DNA from: Hafnia alvei
GTDB lineage: Bacteria; Pseudomonadota; Gammaproteobacteria; Enterobacterales; Enterobacteriaceae
Assembly: GCF_900095695.1 (NCBI RefSeq)
Contig: NZ_FMIQ01000081.1
Location: 1 to 64,000 of the forward strand
DNA length: 64,000 nucleotides
Direction: 5' to 3'
Shown one piece after another: positions 1 to 8,788 of this stretch. The notes below the pieces were generated by a model, which was not told the DNA's origin, did no database searches, and worked only from the letters and a program-made list of their open reading frames with translations. Made by a program: the position numbers and the translations under genes. How positions within the stretch are numbered: position 1 is the stretch's first letter; each line of letters starts with the position of its first letter.

Positions 1-27
1 GCCGCTTCCGCCGCTTCCGCCGCTTCC
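1..27. repeat. 9-bp tandem repeat inside vgrG
   Basis: Three exact copies of gccgcttcc, in frame, encode Gly-Ser-Gly units of the VgrG tail. The array may continue beyond the window edge. Such in-frame arrays can change length by slippage without shifting the frame. Confidence 0.8.
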
Positions 28-2061
28 ACTGCCTCCTCCGGATCCTCCGCCATCACCAAATCCACAGCCGCCGTCTTTGCATTTTTCACACTCTTCACAA
101 TAGGGGGCTTCGGCTTCAAATGTTTCTAACTGGGCCGGCGTCAGCGGTGGCGGCACGGCTAATTTCAGCGCCTCGAGAGGGGATTTTATCGAGAGCGCAG
201 AGCCGCTTCCCGCGGAGCCCGAGCCGATGTGTACCCCTGCTGACATATAGATCCCAGACGGGTTGAGCGTGATAAATTTCCCACCGGCTTTGAGGGTTAA
301 CTCGGTTCCTGCGTCAATGACTACTTTGCTGCCTGCGCTGTAGTGAATTTCTTTACTGGCCTTCACGATGTGCGATTTGCCGATTTTTTGTTGCAGGCTT
401 GCGCCGATCTCTAATGAGACATCACCGCTGATTTTGCTGCGCATTTCTCCTTGAATGATTTCATGGCGGTCGCGGGTTAGCTCGGTGATCTGGTCTCGTT
501 CTATTTTGTGGTGCTGGTCGCGCAGAATTTGCCATTGCGCATCGTTTTCAACGCGGGCGTGAAAGTCTTTTTGGGCGCGTAAATAGAGCTCTTCTTTGCC
601 TGAGCTATCTTCGAAAGAGAGTTCGTTATAGCCTTGGCCTTTTAGCGTTTTACTGCGCAAAACCGTTTTGGTTTTATTAGCAGGCAAGGCATACGGTGGA
701 TGATTGAGCGCGTTGTAGGTCATTCCGGTGACGATAGGGCGATCGACATCGCCGTTAAGGTAAGAAACGATCACTTCTTGCCCGATGCGCGGGATCGCCA
801 TCATGCCGAAGCCGCTGCCGTTCCAGCCTTGTGATACGCGTATCCAGCACGAGGCTTTTTCATCTGCGGGGTTGTAGCGATCCCAGTGAAAATGCACGCG
901 AATGCAGCCATCTTCATTAACGTAAATCTCTTCACCGGCCGGCCCCACCACGGTCGCCACTTCATCGCCATCGGCGGTGGGTTTGTAGCGGTAGGGCGCG
1001 CGCCAATCAGTTTTTCCCGGAATGAAGCGAAAATGATTCGTCAGCGTGGTTCCCTGATGACGCTCGCCGTTATCTTGCTCAAGCGCTTCAGGCATTTTGC
1101 CATGATGTTCAATGGCGATGATTTGCCATTTGTCGTTCATCGCAGCGACGGGATGCTCGGTAAGCGTGAAGATTTCTCCGGGCATCAGGGCGGCACAGTT
1201 AGACTGACCGGTTCCCGTGCGGCTGTCGGCTTGCAGCTGCTCAATACGATATTTGGTTAACGGGGTTGCCTCGCCGTCGTTTTGAAAACGGCCATAGCTT
1301 TCAAACACTGAGAACGAAGTGGGCTTACGCGCGCTGCCGCTAGGCCAGCCATCGAGCTGCAAACGGTCGGCAGGGTTGAGATAGTTACGGTCTTTTTGCA
1401 CGGTTTTTTGCGGGCGCATGTGGGCCCCAAAGCGCCATTGAGAGACGATATCGCCAGAAACTGCGCCTTTGGGATGGGGGTTATAGGTCAGCGTGCTGCC
1501 CGTTACCATGCCTAAATAGCTGTCGCTATAGCACAACCCTTTGGGTTCAAACCAGAAGACAAAACCTTCTTCTGCTGCCATGCGGGTGAAGAACTCGAAG
1601 CCCGACTCGCGTTTTTGTGTCACATACTCATGAACTGGATGGGTATCCTTCATCATCACGCAACTGGCCTGGACGCAGTGCTGCTTGAGTAATTCCGTTA
1701 GCAGGTCAGGTACGGATTTTTGGTGATAAATGCGGCTGTCTTGGTCGAGCGTCATCACCCACATGGCGGGGCGTACGGTGAGATAATAATAGGTGCGGCG
1801 AAAACCAGAATCGCCCTGTTCGGCGCTGGTGACCACGCCGGTGACGATGCGTTTAACATCGCCATCTACGGTAATGGTCAACACGGCACTTTGTAGCAGT
1901 TGTGACTGCATATCGATGCTATCCGACGTGCTGACCAACGTGAGGGTGAGCGTGAACAGCTCAGATAGGCCCTCGCTCAAATTGAATTCAGCAACGTCAA
2001 ACGTCTCAATCGGCAGGTCGCCGATTTGACAAGAAAAATAGAGACCCGTATCCATTGGCAT
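1..2061 (-). CDS. vgrG: Type VI secretion spike protein VgrG (3' end beyond window)
   Basis: VgrG forms the trimeric tip of the type VI secretion tube. The frame is open for 687 codons from an ATG at 2061 to the left edge, so the C terminus is missing. The start is set by AAGGAA nine bases upstream; the in-frame ATG at 2054 is less well placed. Residues about 1-370 are gp27-like (N terminus MPMDTGLYFSCQIG). An OB-fold spike region with VNEDGCIRVHFHWDRY and WIRVSQGWNGSGFG lies at about 380-440, followed by the beta-helix stretch (LEIGASLQQKIGKSHIV, about 535 on). The tail is unusual: a cysteine cluster (YCEECEKCKDGGCG) and then an almost pure Gly/Ser run. No other secretion gene lies in the window, so this is an orphan spike or the edge of a cluster to the left. 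Family call is secure; the tail's function is unknown. Confidence 0.93.
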   Translation of the reverse strand, partial: MPMDTGLYFSCQIGDLPIETFDVAEFNLSEGLSELFTLTLTLVSTSDSIDMQSQLLQSAVLTITVDGDVKRIVTGVVTSAEQGDSGFRRTYYYLTVRPAMWVMTLDQDSRIYHQKSVPDLLTELLKQHCVQASCVMMKDTHPVHEYVTQKRESGFEFFTRMAAEEGFVFWFEPKGLCYSDSYLGMVTGSTLTYNPHPKGAVSGDIVSQWRFGAHMRPQKTVQKDRNYLNPADRLQLDGWPSGSARKPTSFSVFESYGRFQNDGEATPLTKYRIEQLQADSRTGTGQSNCAALMPGEIFTLTEHPVAAMNDKWQIIAIEHHGKMPEALEQDNGERHQGTTLTNHFRFIPGKTDWRAPYRYKPTADGDEVATVVGPAGEEIYVNEDGCIRVHFHWDRYNPADEKASCWIRVSQGWNGSGFGMMAIPRIGQEVIVSYLNGDVDRPIVTGMTYNALNHPPYALPANKTKTVLRSKTLKGQGYNELSFEDSSGKEELYLRAQKDFHARVENDAQWQILRDQHHKIERDQITELTRDRHEIIQGEMRSKISGDVSLEIGASLQQKIGKSHIVKASKEIHYSAGSKVVIDAGTELTLKAGGKFITLNPSGIYMSAGVHIGSGSAGSGSALSIKSPLEALKLAVPPPLTPAQLETFEAEAPYCEECEKCKDGGCGFGDGGGSGGGSGSGGSGGSG

Positions 2062-2239
2062 GGTGCAACGTTCCTTATAGAAACTCTATTGGGGAAGTAG
2101 AAAATCGTGAGGGGGAAAATATCGTGCTTGGTGGGCTTTGTATGCAGTTAATTAATTATGCTAATGATTTTAACTATTTGATTGTAATGAATATTAATGA
2201 TTGTTTAATGCAGATTTAATGATGGGGCAGCAAAGGTAT

Positions 2240-2267
2240 AAACGCCGAGCAGCCAACCTCGGCGTTT
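2240..2267 (-). terminator. Hairpin terminator after ppsR
   Basis: A 10-bp inverted repeat (aaacgccgag / ctcggcgttt) with an 8-nt loop starts 17 bases past the ppsR stop. Runs of T flank it on the + strand and a short T run on the - strand, so it could act in both directions and also shield vgrG from ppsR transcripts. Confidence 0.65.
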
Positions 2268-2283
2268 TTATAGAATAGATGAA

Positions 2284-3105
2284 CTAATACATCCGCCGGC
2301 TCAGCCCCAGCGTATCGAGGATCTTGGTGGCAATCTCTTCAACTGAATGATTGGTGGTGTTGAGGTAGCGGATTTGATTTTTGCGATACAAGGCTTCAAC
2401 TTCGGCTAATTCTAGTCGGCACTGGCGCATCGAGGCATAGCGGCTGTTTTCTCGGCGGCCTTCGCGGATCGCGGCAAGTCGGTCAGGGTTTATCGTTAGG
2501 CCGAAAAGCTTATGTTGATAGGCTTTAATCGCGGGCGGCAGTTGGAGGTTATCCATGTCATCGGCGGTAAAAGGGTAGTTTGCGGCGCGGATACCGAACT
2601 GCATGGCGAGATAAAGGCTGGTAGGCGTTTTTCCACAGCGAGAAACGCCGAGTAAGATGACCTGAGCCTGATCGAGATTACGCAGTGAAATGCCATCATC
2701 GTGCGCTAACGTGTAGTCAATGGCGGCGATACGGGCATCATACTTTAATAAGTTATGCTCAGTCAGACCGTGGGTGAGGTTTGCGACGTGAACCGGATTC
2801 ATCCCTAGTTCATCTTGCAACGGCGCCACCAGCGCCCGAACGATGTCCTGACAAAACCCTTTGCTACTGTGAATAATTTCGCGAATTTTGGGTGAGACAA
2901 TGGAATAGAACACCAGCGGGCGTGATCCGGTGCGCTGGTAGATATCGTTAATTTGCTGGCACACGGCTTCGGCGCGAGTTTCAGTTTCTACAAAGGGTAA
3001 GGTAAATGAGGTGATGTCGACGGGAAATTGTGACAGTACTGCGTGTCCGAGAACCTCGGCGGTGATTGCCGTACCATCTGAAATATAAAATACGCTTCTT
3101 TCCAC
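2284..3105 (-). CDS. ppsR: PEP synthase regulatory kinase/pyrophosphorylase PpsR
   Basis: Bifunctional regulator that inactivates PEP synthase by ADP-dependent phosphorylation of a threonine next to the catalytic His and reactivates it by Pi-dependent phosphorolysis (known for the DUF299/PpsR family). The 273 residues match the usual length (277 in E. coli). The nucleotide-binding loop GVSRCGKT sits at residues 153-160, and the C terminus LGLSRRMY is the family's typical ending. Translation starts with GTG at 3105; AGGAG lies six bases upstream. It lies divergently upstream of its target ppsA, as in E. coli, but here a DUF3024 gene is inserted between them. Confidence 0.95.
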   Translation of the reverse strand: MERSVFYISDGTAITAEVLGHAVLSQFPVDITSFTLPFVETETRAEAVCQQINDIYQRTGSRPLVFYSIVSPKIREIIHSSKGFCQDIVRALVAPLQDELGMNPVHVANLTHGLTEHNLLKYDARIAAIDYTLAHDDGISLRNLDQAQVILLGVSRCGKTPTSLYLAMQFGIRAANYPFTADDMDNLQLPPAIKAYQHKLFGLTINPDRLAAIREGRRENSRYASMRQCRLELAEVEALYRKNQIRYLNTTNHSVEEIATKILDTLGLSRRMY

Positions 3106-3222
3106 TCCGCGCTCCTGTAGGGACTTTTCTGACGTAGTTCCTACTCTAGCGCACTCACATTTTATTTACATATTTTATATTTCAAACTGCAGGGTGCGAA
3201 AGCATGCTTTAGCGCGAGGCTT

Positions 3223-3570
3223 TTAACCGAAGAAGCAGCCAAATTCATCGCGATCGACAATACGCATGGCAATGCTGAAAGACGGTACGGCATCGTCTTG
3301 ATAAAGATGCCACTCGGCATTAGGGCGCATCCAGTAGAGGGTCCATTGTTTGGAGTCTTCTACATAGGTCACCTTTATAGAAGGCTGTTCAACCATTTTG
3401 GTTTTTTTACCTTCGTCTGAGGCGTGTAGCTCAAAAATGTCGATGTCATGGCCCGTAATCCGATATGAAAGGTCGTTTTCATGGCGCAAATTTTCTGCAG
3501 GGCGACGCTTCGATAAAAATAAATCCATACAGCGTTTAATATCTTGGAGCTCTAAATCGGTAAAAATCAT
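3223..3570 (-). CDS. DUF3024 domain protein
   Basis: A 115-residue cytoplasmic protein of unknown function. It carries the conserved DUF3024 features as I recall them: an N-terminal helix ending in FLSKRRP, the central LSYRITGHDIDIFEL, the WTLYWMRPNAEWHLY block at about 75-90 and the ending EFGCFFG. AAGG lies eight bases before the ATG. It is transcribed towards ppsR and divergently from ppsA. I know of no assigned biochemical role, and the position does not reveal one. Confidence 0.75.
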   Translation of the reverse strand: MIFTDLELQDIKRCMDLFLSKRRPAENLRHENDLSYRITGHDIDIFELHASDEGKKTKMVEQPSIKVTYVEDSKQWTLYWMRPNAEWHLYQDDAVPSFSIAMRIVDRDEFGCFFG

Positions 3571-3982
3571 GGCAATAACCTTAAATGTAAAATCTTTTGC
3601 TGTGATGTTTAAATAGCTAACTCGATAGAACGGGATAAAAACAGATACGGGTGGTGACGGACCGATCAGCCAGAAGGATAACGTTCGAGGGGAAAACGTG
3701 TCAGGAACTCATTCACTGATGATAATTATTGAATGCGTTTAATTACTGAAATTGACTAATCACGCAGTAAATTAACACTAAAATTGATTAATAGCTATCC
3801 AAAGCCATCTGTCCTGTGGTTTTTCAGTTTTATCTGTTTGGATATGGACTAATTAACCAAGGAAATCGTTTGCTTGTATCAAACCGATTGTCCTTCAGCT
3901 TTCTATGGCTTTTTGCTGACGGATTTCAGCCATCCTGAGTATAAAAGTGCGGTTTGAAGAAAATTCATGATATTCACCAATA

Positions 3983-3998
3983 GGTGGATCGATTCACC
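3983..3998. promoter_or_regulatory. Cra (FruR)-like operator upstream of ppsA
   Basis: The near-palindrome GGTGGATCGATTCACC reads GGTGAATCGATCCA on the - strand (3998-3985), which fits the published Cra consensus RSTGAAWCSNTHHW at every position. It lies just upstream of a plausible -35 element, where an activator would bind. Cra activates ppsA in E. coli; that it does so here is inferred. Confidence 0.6.
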
Positions 3999-4002
3999 TG
4001 TC

Positions 4003-4030
4003 TTGGCGAAACCCCACATTGTGCTAGTCT
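4003..4030 (+). promoter_or_regulatory. Putative ppsA promoter
   Basis: TTGGCG at 4003-4008 and TAGTCT at 4025-4030 are separated by 16 bases; a TG one base before the -10 gives an extended -10. The weak -35 adjoining the Cra-like site fits an activator-dependent promoter. Confidence 0.45.
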
Positions 4031-4098
4031 GAAAACGCCGGATTTACGGCCACAATTATTTTCTGTACCCATCTTTGAATGTGAAAAGGATTGTCTCG

Positions 4099-6474
4099 AT
4101 GTCTAGTAATGGCCCTGACTTGCATAACGTGCTTTGGTACAACCAGCTCGGCATGCACGATGTTGATCGGGTGGGGGGCAAGAATGCCTCTCTGGGAGAA
4201 ATGATCACCAATCTGTCTGAACTTGGTGTTTCGGTGCCTAATGGTTTTGCTACTACCGCACAGGCATTCAATGATTTTCTGGAACAAAGCGGTGTTAACC
4301 AACGTATTTATGATTTGCTGGATAAGACAGATATTGATGACGTGACACAACTGGCCAAAGCGGGCGCACAGATCCGTCAGTGGGTAGTAGAAACGCCATT
4401 TACTCCAGCCTTAGAGCGTGACATTCGCAGTGCCTATCAGCAATTGGCACAAGATAATGCCGATGCCTCTTTTGCCGTCCGTTCATCTGCAACGGCTGAA
4501 GATATGCCTGACGCATCGTTTGCCGGTCAGCAAGAAACTTTCCTCAACGTTCAAGGTATCGACGCGGTGATGGTCGCGGTGAAGCATGTTTTTGCCTCGC
4601 TGTTTAACGATCGCGCCATTTCTTATCGCGTGCATCAAGGCTATGACCACCGCGGCGTAGCGCTTTCGGCGGGTGTTCAGCTGATGGTGCGTTCCGATTT
4701 GGCGGCTGCGGGTGTGATGTTCACCATTGATACCGAGTCAGGCTTCGATCAGGTTGTTTTCATTACTTCAGCCTACGGTCTGGGTGAAATGGTGGTGCAG
4801 GGGGCGGTAAACCCTGATGAGTTTTACGTTCACAAACCGACGCTGCAAAAGGGTAAACCTGCGATTGTGCGTCGTACGATGGGATCGAAGAAAATTCGGA
4901 TGGTGTATGCCGCAAGCCAAGAGCACGGCAAACAGGTTCGCATTGAAGATGTTGAAGAAAACGCACGTAATCGCTTTAGTTTGAACGACCATGAAGTGGA
5001 GCAGTTGGCGCATCATGCGCTGATGATTGAGCAGCACTATGGCCGTCCGATGGACATTGAATGGGCGAAAGATGGGCACACTGGCAAGCTGTTTATCGTT
5101 CAGGCACGGCCAGAGACCGTTCGTTCCAACGAACAAGTGATGGAGCGCTACCAGCTGACGGGCCACAGCGAAGTGCTAACCGAAGGCCGTGCCATCGGTC
5201 ATCGTATTGGTGCTGGGCCGGTAAAAGTGATCCATGACATCAGTGAAATGAACCGTATTGAACCGGGCGATGTGCTGGTGACAGATATGACCGATCCCGA
5301 TTGGGAGCCGATCATGAAGAAAGCATCGGCCATTGTCACTAACCGTGGTGGACGTACTTGTCACGCGGCGATTATTGCGCGTGAACTGGGTATTCCTGCG
5401 GTGGTGGGCTGCGGTGATGCCACGGAACATCTGCGTGACGGCCAGAAAGTCACGGTTTCCTGTGCCGAAGGCGATACCGGTTATGTTTACAGCGATATGC
5501 TGGACTTCACGGTGCATAGCTCTCAGGTTTCAACCATGCCCGATTTGCCGTTGAAAATCATGATGAACATCGGTAATCCCGATCGTGCCTTTGACTTTGC
5601 TCGTTTGCCTAACGAGGGCGTTGGTCTGGCGCGCTTGGAGTTCATCATCAACCGCATGATTGGCGTGCATCCACGTGCGCTGCTCGAGTTTGACCAGCAA
5701 GACGCTGAGACTCAGGCCGAAATTAAGCAGATGATGCAAGGCTATGATAGCCCAGTCGAGTTTTACATCGGCCGTTTGACGGAAGGGATCGCGACGCTGG
5801 CGGCTGCATTCTGGCCAAAACGCGTTATCGTGCGTCTGTCTGATTTTAAGTCCAATGAATATGCCAATCTGGTTGGCGGCGAACGTTATGAGCCACATGA
5901 AGAAAATCCAATGCTGGGGTTCCGTGGCGCTGGCCGTTACGTTGCAGAGAGCTTTAAAGACTGCTTTGCGTTGGAATGTGCAGCGGTAAAACGCGTACGT
6001 AATGAGATGGGACTGACTAACGTTGAAGTGATGATCCCGTTCGTTCGTACGGTGGCGCAGGCCGAAGCGGTGGTTAAGCAGCTGGCTTCGGAAGGGCTTA
6101 AACGTGGCGAGAACGATCTTAAGGTCATTATGATGTGTGAAATCCCATCAAATGCCCTGCTGGCGGATCAGTTCCTTGAACATTTTGATGGTTTCTCTAT
6201 TGGTTCCAATGATATGACTCAGCTAACGCTGGGGTTGGATCGCGATTCCGGTGTGGTTTCTGAGCTGTTTGATGAACGCAATGATGCTGTTAAGGCATTG
6301 CTTTCCATGGCTATCAGAGCGGCTAAGGCTCAAGGGAAATATGTTGGAATTTGCGGGCAAGGGCCTTCAGATCATGAAGACTTCGCACGTTGGTTGATGG
6401 ATGAAGGTATTGATAGTTTATCCTTAAATCCAGATACGGTAGTTCAAACTTGGATTAATTTGTCAGAGAAATAG
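4099..6474 (+). CDS. ppsA: Phosphoenolpyruvate synthase
   Basis: Converts pyruvate, ATP and water to PEP, AMP and phosphate, the entry to gluconeogenesis from pyruvate. The 791 residues match E. coli PpsA (792). It has an N-terminal ATP-binding domain ([31 protein letters not shown]), the swivelling phosphohistidine domain with GGRTCHAAI (His about residue 422) and a C-terminal PEP/pyruvate TIM barrel ([29 protein letters not shown]). I prefer the ATG at 4099 (MSSNG) over an upstream in-frame ATG at 4075 because AAGGA lies eight bases before 4099 and the E. coli protein begins there. It is divergent from ppsR, whose product controls the Thr beside the catalytic His. Confidence 0.97.
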   Translation: MSSNGPDLHNVLWYNQLGMHDVDRVGGKNASLGEMITNLSELGVSVPNGFATTAQAFNDFLEQSGVNQRIYDLLDKTDIDDVTQLAKAGAQIRQWVVETPFTPALERDIRSAYQQLAQDNADASFAVRSSATAEDMPDASFAGQQETFLNVQGIDAVMVAVKHVFASLFNDRAISYRVHQGYDHRGVALSAGVQLMVRSDLAAAGVMFTIDTESGFDQVVFITSAYGLGEMVVQGAVNPDEFYVHKPTLQKGKPAIVRRTMGSKKIRMVYAASQEHGKQVRIEDVEENARNRFSLNDHEVEQLAHHALMIEQHYGRPMDIEWAKDGHTGKLFIVQARPETVRSNEQVMERYQLTGHSEVLTEGRAIGHRIGAGPVKVIHDISEMNRIEPGDVLVTDMTDPDWEPIMKKASAIVTNRGGRTCHAAIIARELGIPAVVGCGDATEHLRDGQKVTVSCAEGDTGYVYSDMLDFTVHSSQVSTMPDLPLKIMMNIGNPDRAFDFARLPNEGVGLARLEFIINRMIGVHPRALLEFDQQDAETQAEIKQMMQGYDSPVEFYIGRLTEGIATLAAAFWPKRVIVRLSDFKSNEYANLVGGERYEPHEENPMLGFRGAGRYVAESFKDCFALECAAVKRVRNEMGLTNVEVMIPFVRTVAQAEAVVKQLASEGLKRGENDLKVIMMCEIPSNALLADQFLEHFDGFSIGSNDMTQLTLGLDRDSGVVSELFDERNDAVKALLSMAIRAAKAQGKYVGICGQGPSDHEDFARWLMDEGIDSLSLNPDTVVQTWINLSEK

Positions 6475-6507
6475 ATTCGGCTATAAATTAGACGAATCTA
6501 AAATCGA

Positions 6508-6534
6508 GCGACTGTTTTATACAGTCGCTTTTTT
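6508..6534 (+). terminator. ppsA terminator
   Basis: An 8-bp stem (GCGACTGT / ACAGTCGC) with a 5-nt loop and six T's begins 33 bases after the ppsA stop. Confidence 0.85.
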
Positions 6535-6577
6535 AATTTAAGATGTTTTTGATGATTTGTTAGGCTGGGAAAATTAT

Positions 6578-6686
6578 AAAAAAAAGCCCATCATAGGGAG
6601 ATGGGCAAAGACTACACACAGCAATTCGGTAAGAAGTTACGCTTGAACAAAGCGGCTCTTTTAGGGGTACTTAGCAATCTAAGTTA
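6578..6686 (-). ncRNA. rprA: Small regulatory RNA RprA
   Basis: RprA is an Hfq-dependent RNA that activates rpoS translation in E. coli. On the - strand, the 3' half from GAATTGCTGTGTGTAGTC through the GCCCATC...GATGGGC hairpin and U8 tract is nearly identical to the E. coli RNA as I recall it, and the position between ppsA and ydiK with the same orientation as ydiK is conserved. The 5' end has a stem-loop (ACTTAG attg CTAAGT) followed by TACCCC. The middle contains a small hairpin (CGCTT ... AAGCG) not in E. coli. The 5' end is predicted from the -10 element at 6698-6693 and may be off by a few bases. Confidence 0.9.
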
Positions 6687-6692
6687 CTGAAC

Positions 6693-6698
6693 ATGATA
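6693..6698 (-). promoter_or_regulatory. rprA -10 element
   Basis: TATCAT on the - strand, about seven bases before the predicted RprA start. No good -35 is visible 17 bases upstream, which fits activator dependence. Confidence 0.6.
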
Positions 6699-6721
6699 GG
6701 TATGCTGGCTTAGATCGTCTT

Positions 6722-6735
6722 TAAGAATCATCTGA
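6722..6735 (+). promoter_or_regulatory. RcsB box upstream of rprA
   Basis: TAAGAATCATCTGA agrees with the published RcsB box KMRGAWTMWYCTGS at 13 of 14 positions. It abuts the expected -35 position of the rprA promoter. In E. coli rprA is RcsB-activated, so this links the RNA to envelope stress; the link here is by analogy. Confidence 0.65.
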
Positions 6736-6739
6736 ATCA

Positions 6740-6765
6740 GAATGGGTTATATTATATAACCCATT
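6740..6765. repeat. Perfect palindromic hairpin upstream of rprA
   Basis: aatgggttatat and its inverted copy atataacccatt face each other almost without a loop, followed by TTTTT on the + strand. It lies beyond the ppsA terminator and just upstream of the RcsB box. It could be a back-up + strand terminator. Confidence 0.6.
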
Positions 6766-6823
6766 TTTAGTTATTACGATAGTTTGTTTTTGGCATATTT
6801 AAGAATAATCTCTAATGGTTGGA

Positions 6824-6870
6824 AAATTAATCATAAATAAAAAAGACAAATATTTATTTATGATTAATTT
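6824..6870. repeat. 18-bp perfect inverted repeat in AT-rich spacer
   Basis: Arms aaattaatcataaataaa (6824-6841) and its exact complement (6853-6870) flank an 11-base centre. Weaker outer arms (ttaagaata near 6799 and tattcttaa near 6887) extend the symmetry. No coding capacity and no T tract. Nature unknown: possibly a miniature mobile-element relic or a structured RNA. Confidence 0.7.
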
Positions 6871-6942
6871 AAGAGAGAACTTAAGGATATTCTTAATTGT
6901 GTCGCTTGCTGTTGCAAATAAGCGTTATGCGGAATCTTAATT

Positions 6943-6966
6943 AAAAACGGGGCCATTGGCCCCGTT
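6943..6966 (-). terminator. ydiK terminator
   Basis: A 9-bp stem (AACGGGGCC / GGCCCCGTT) with a 3-nt loop; on the - strand it is followed by a T run. It starts 25 bases past the ydiK stop. Confidence 0.85.
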
Positions 6967-6991
6967 GCAATATATCTGCTATTAACTGTTG

Positions 6992-8092
6992 TTACAGTTG
7001 GTCTAATTCACGTGCCACCTGTTCGGCGTCTTTTACCGGCTCCGGTGCTTCATGTACCCATGCAGAGACCAAGCGATAAGAAACGGCAAGCACCACCGGA
7101 CCGATAAATAGACCTATCATGCCGAAAGCCAACAGGCCGCCGATAACGCCAGACAAAATGAGGATCATTGGCAAATCTGCACCCATGCGAATAAGTGCAG
7201 GACGCAGGAAGTTGTCCAGCGTACCTACCACACAGCTCCAGACTAATAGCACCGTCCCCCATGTGGTATCACCGCTCCAATATAGCCAGATGATGGCGGG
7301 GATCAGTACTAACAACGGTCCAAGCTGCGCCAAGCAGCAAATGAACATGAGCACCGTGAGCAGCGTGGCGTAGCCAATCCCGCTAATCGCCAAGCCAATA
7401 CCGCCGAGAACCGATTGAACAAGGGCGGTAACCACCACCCCGAGCGCAACGGCGCGGATCGCTTGAGCTGCAAGCACCACCGCCGCATCGCCACGTTCTG
7501 AGCCTAGACGAACCGCAAAGTGGCGAATACCTAAGGCGACATCTTCGCCGCGGCTATAGAGCAGTGCGCTAAATAGCAGCATAAGTGAACAATGCAATAC
7601 GAATGAACCGACATGCGCGGCCTGCGCAACAAACCACGTGATGGTTTGGCCAATGTAAGGCTGTATTTTGGCGATAATAATGCTGCCGCCACCGGCTAGC
7701 ATTGAATGCCAGCTGTTATACAGTTTGTGCCCAACGGCAGGAATGCTTTTTAGCCACAGCAGATCGGGAATAGACCAGTTTTTCGCGGACGATGCCCACT
7801 CAAGAACAGGGCCGCTATTATCGATAAGGCTGCCTATCACGAGTGCAATAGGAATAATGAAGAGTAGCAGTAATAATAATGTCATGAGCAACACCGCAAT
7901 CCAGCGTTTGCCCCAAAATATATTCTGCAATTTAATGAGCACTGGCCAAGTTGCGATAACAATCATGCTGGCCCATGCAAATCCAAGAATAAATGGTCGT
8001 ACCACCCAAAGGCAGGCGACAATCATTAACGATACAAACAAAACCCCGAACATAATGCGGGGGAGATCGTATTTGTGCTGCGGTTTATACAT
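6992..8092 (-). CDS. ydiK: AI-2E family inner-membrane transporter YdiK
   Basis: A 366-residue polytopic membrane protein of the AI-2E/DUF20 family (E. coli YdiK 370 residues). Hydrophobic segments are evident at about 12-50 (VLFVSLMIVACLWVV, FAWASMIVIATWPVL), 66-85, about 160-175, and in the C-terminal half, which is rich in Gly-containing helices (VIGGLLAFGMIGLFIGPVV near 325-343). The exported substrate of YdiK is not established. AGGAT lies before the ATG. It is monocistronic, between its own terminator and the ydiJ upstream region, in the same neighbourhood as in E. coli. Confidence 0.92.
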   Translation of the reverse strand: MYKPQHKYDLPRIMFGVLFVSLMIVACLWVVRPFILGFAWASMIVIATWPVLIKLQNIFWGKRWIAVLLMTLLLLLLFIIPIALVIGSLIDNSGPVLEWASSAKNWSIPDLLWLKSIPAVGHKLYNSWHSMLAGGGSIIIAKIQPYIGQTITWFVAQAAHVGSFVLHCSLMLLFSALLYSRGEDVALGIRHFAVRLGSERGDAAVVLAAQAIRAVALGVVVTALVQSVLGGIGLAISGIGYATLLTVLMFICCLAQLGPLLVLIPAIIWLYWSGDTTWGTVLLVWSCVVGTLDNFLRPALIRMGADLPMILILSGVIGGLLAFGMIGLFIGPVVLAVSYRLVSAWVHEAPEPVKDAEQVARELDQL

Positions 8093-8282
8093 TTGAAATC
8101 CATCCTAAAATAGAACATTGAGTTCCCTATGCCTATGATGACCCATCATGGGTAAAAACCCTAGCGTCACTATGTAAGAAAGCATAGCAGGTGGATGTTA
8201 TTTAAGCGTGGATATTCAATCTAATAAGCCTATACCTCACTGCAGATGAATGCGATGAGCGAGAGACTTCCTGAGTTGTCAT

Positions 8283-8381
8283 TTAGTTGCTGGTGAAATA
8301 ATGGACGATAAACGCCACCGTAGTGACTGCTGCAAAAAGCTGAGCACAAAATTCCACAGAGGTTTTAGGGAAATAAGACAT
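8283..8381 (-). CDS. Candidate 32-residue membrane peptide
   Basis: ATG at 8381 opens a 33-codon frame ending at 8283. AGGTG lies six bases upstream of the start. The predicted product begins MSYFPKTSVEF and has one hydrophobic stretch (CAQLFAAVTTVAFIVHYF), the layout of the single-pass small membrane proteins common in enterics. It stands alone in the 700-base gap between ydiK and ydiJ. I do not recognise it; conservation has not been tested and it may be chance. Confidence 0.35.
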   Translation of the reverse strand: MSYFPKTSVEFCAQLFAAVTTVAFIVHYFTSN

Positions 8382-8788
8382 AAAATGCACCTAATGAGAT
8401 AATCAGAGTTGCAGTATCCATTTCGAACCTTAAAGAAACATTAAGAAAACTGAGATTCCGATTTTATATGCAAAGTGAGAAGGCGCAGGCGTTCAGTCGA
8501 ATGTTCGACTAAGCTCCCGCTTAGGCAGTGATATGTTTTGCATAGTTGCAATCGCATTGTTATCAAAGGGTAAATTTTGTTGCTACTGACATCGGCATCC
8601 ACGCTTTTTTTGTGATAGCTTCTAAGGCTCACGCTTTGTACTTAAGCCATTCAGCGAAGCGCATGAATAATAAAAAAGGGTGGATCTGCCTTTCAGATTC
8701 AGGAACTGCGCATAGGTGCAGACAGTTTTGATGTAAGCAAGCTTTGATAAGCCTTATTTGATAAGCAACCATGACAGGGTTGAGACGG
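8382..8788. other. Region upstream of ydiJ without a supported gene
   Basis: Both strands lack a convincing frame. A direct repeat TTTGATAAGC occurs twice (8737-8746 and 8757-8766) just before ydiJ and may belong to its promoter region. Nothing else is supported. Confidence 0.5.

Larger units (their letters stand above)
3571..4098. other. Intergenic region between the DUF3024 gene and ppsA
   Basis: This 528-base divergent region is AT-rich to about 3960 and holds no convincing reading frame. Its right end carries the Cra-like operator and ppsA promoter listed separately. The promoter of the DUF3024 gene should lie near its left end but I could not assign it. Confidence 0.6.

Noticed and set aside
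1-27. The 9-bp direct repeats as a CRISPR or phage element
   Set aside because: The units have no spacers and are in-frame Gly/Ser codons of vgrG.
886-2029. Plus-strand frames of 124 and 78 codons
   Set aside because: They lie antisense inside vgrG, which has clear family homology.
8546-8731. A 61-codon + strand frame upstream of ydiJ
   Set aside because: No ribosome site, no hydrophobic or motif pattern and no family resemblance.
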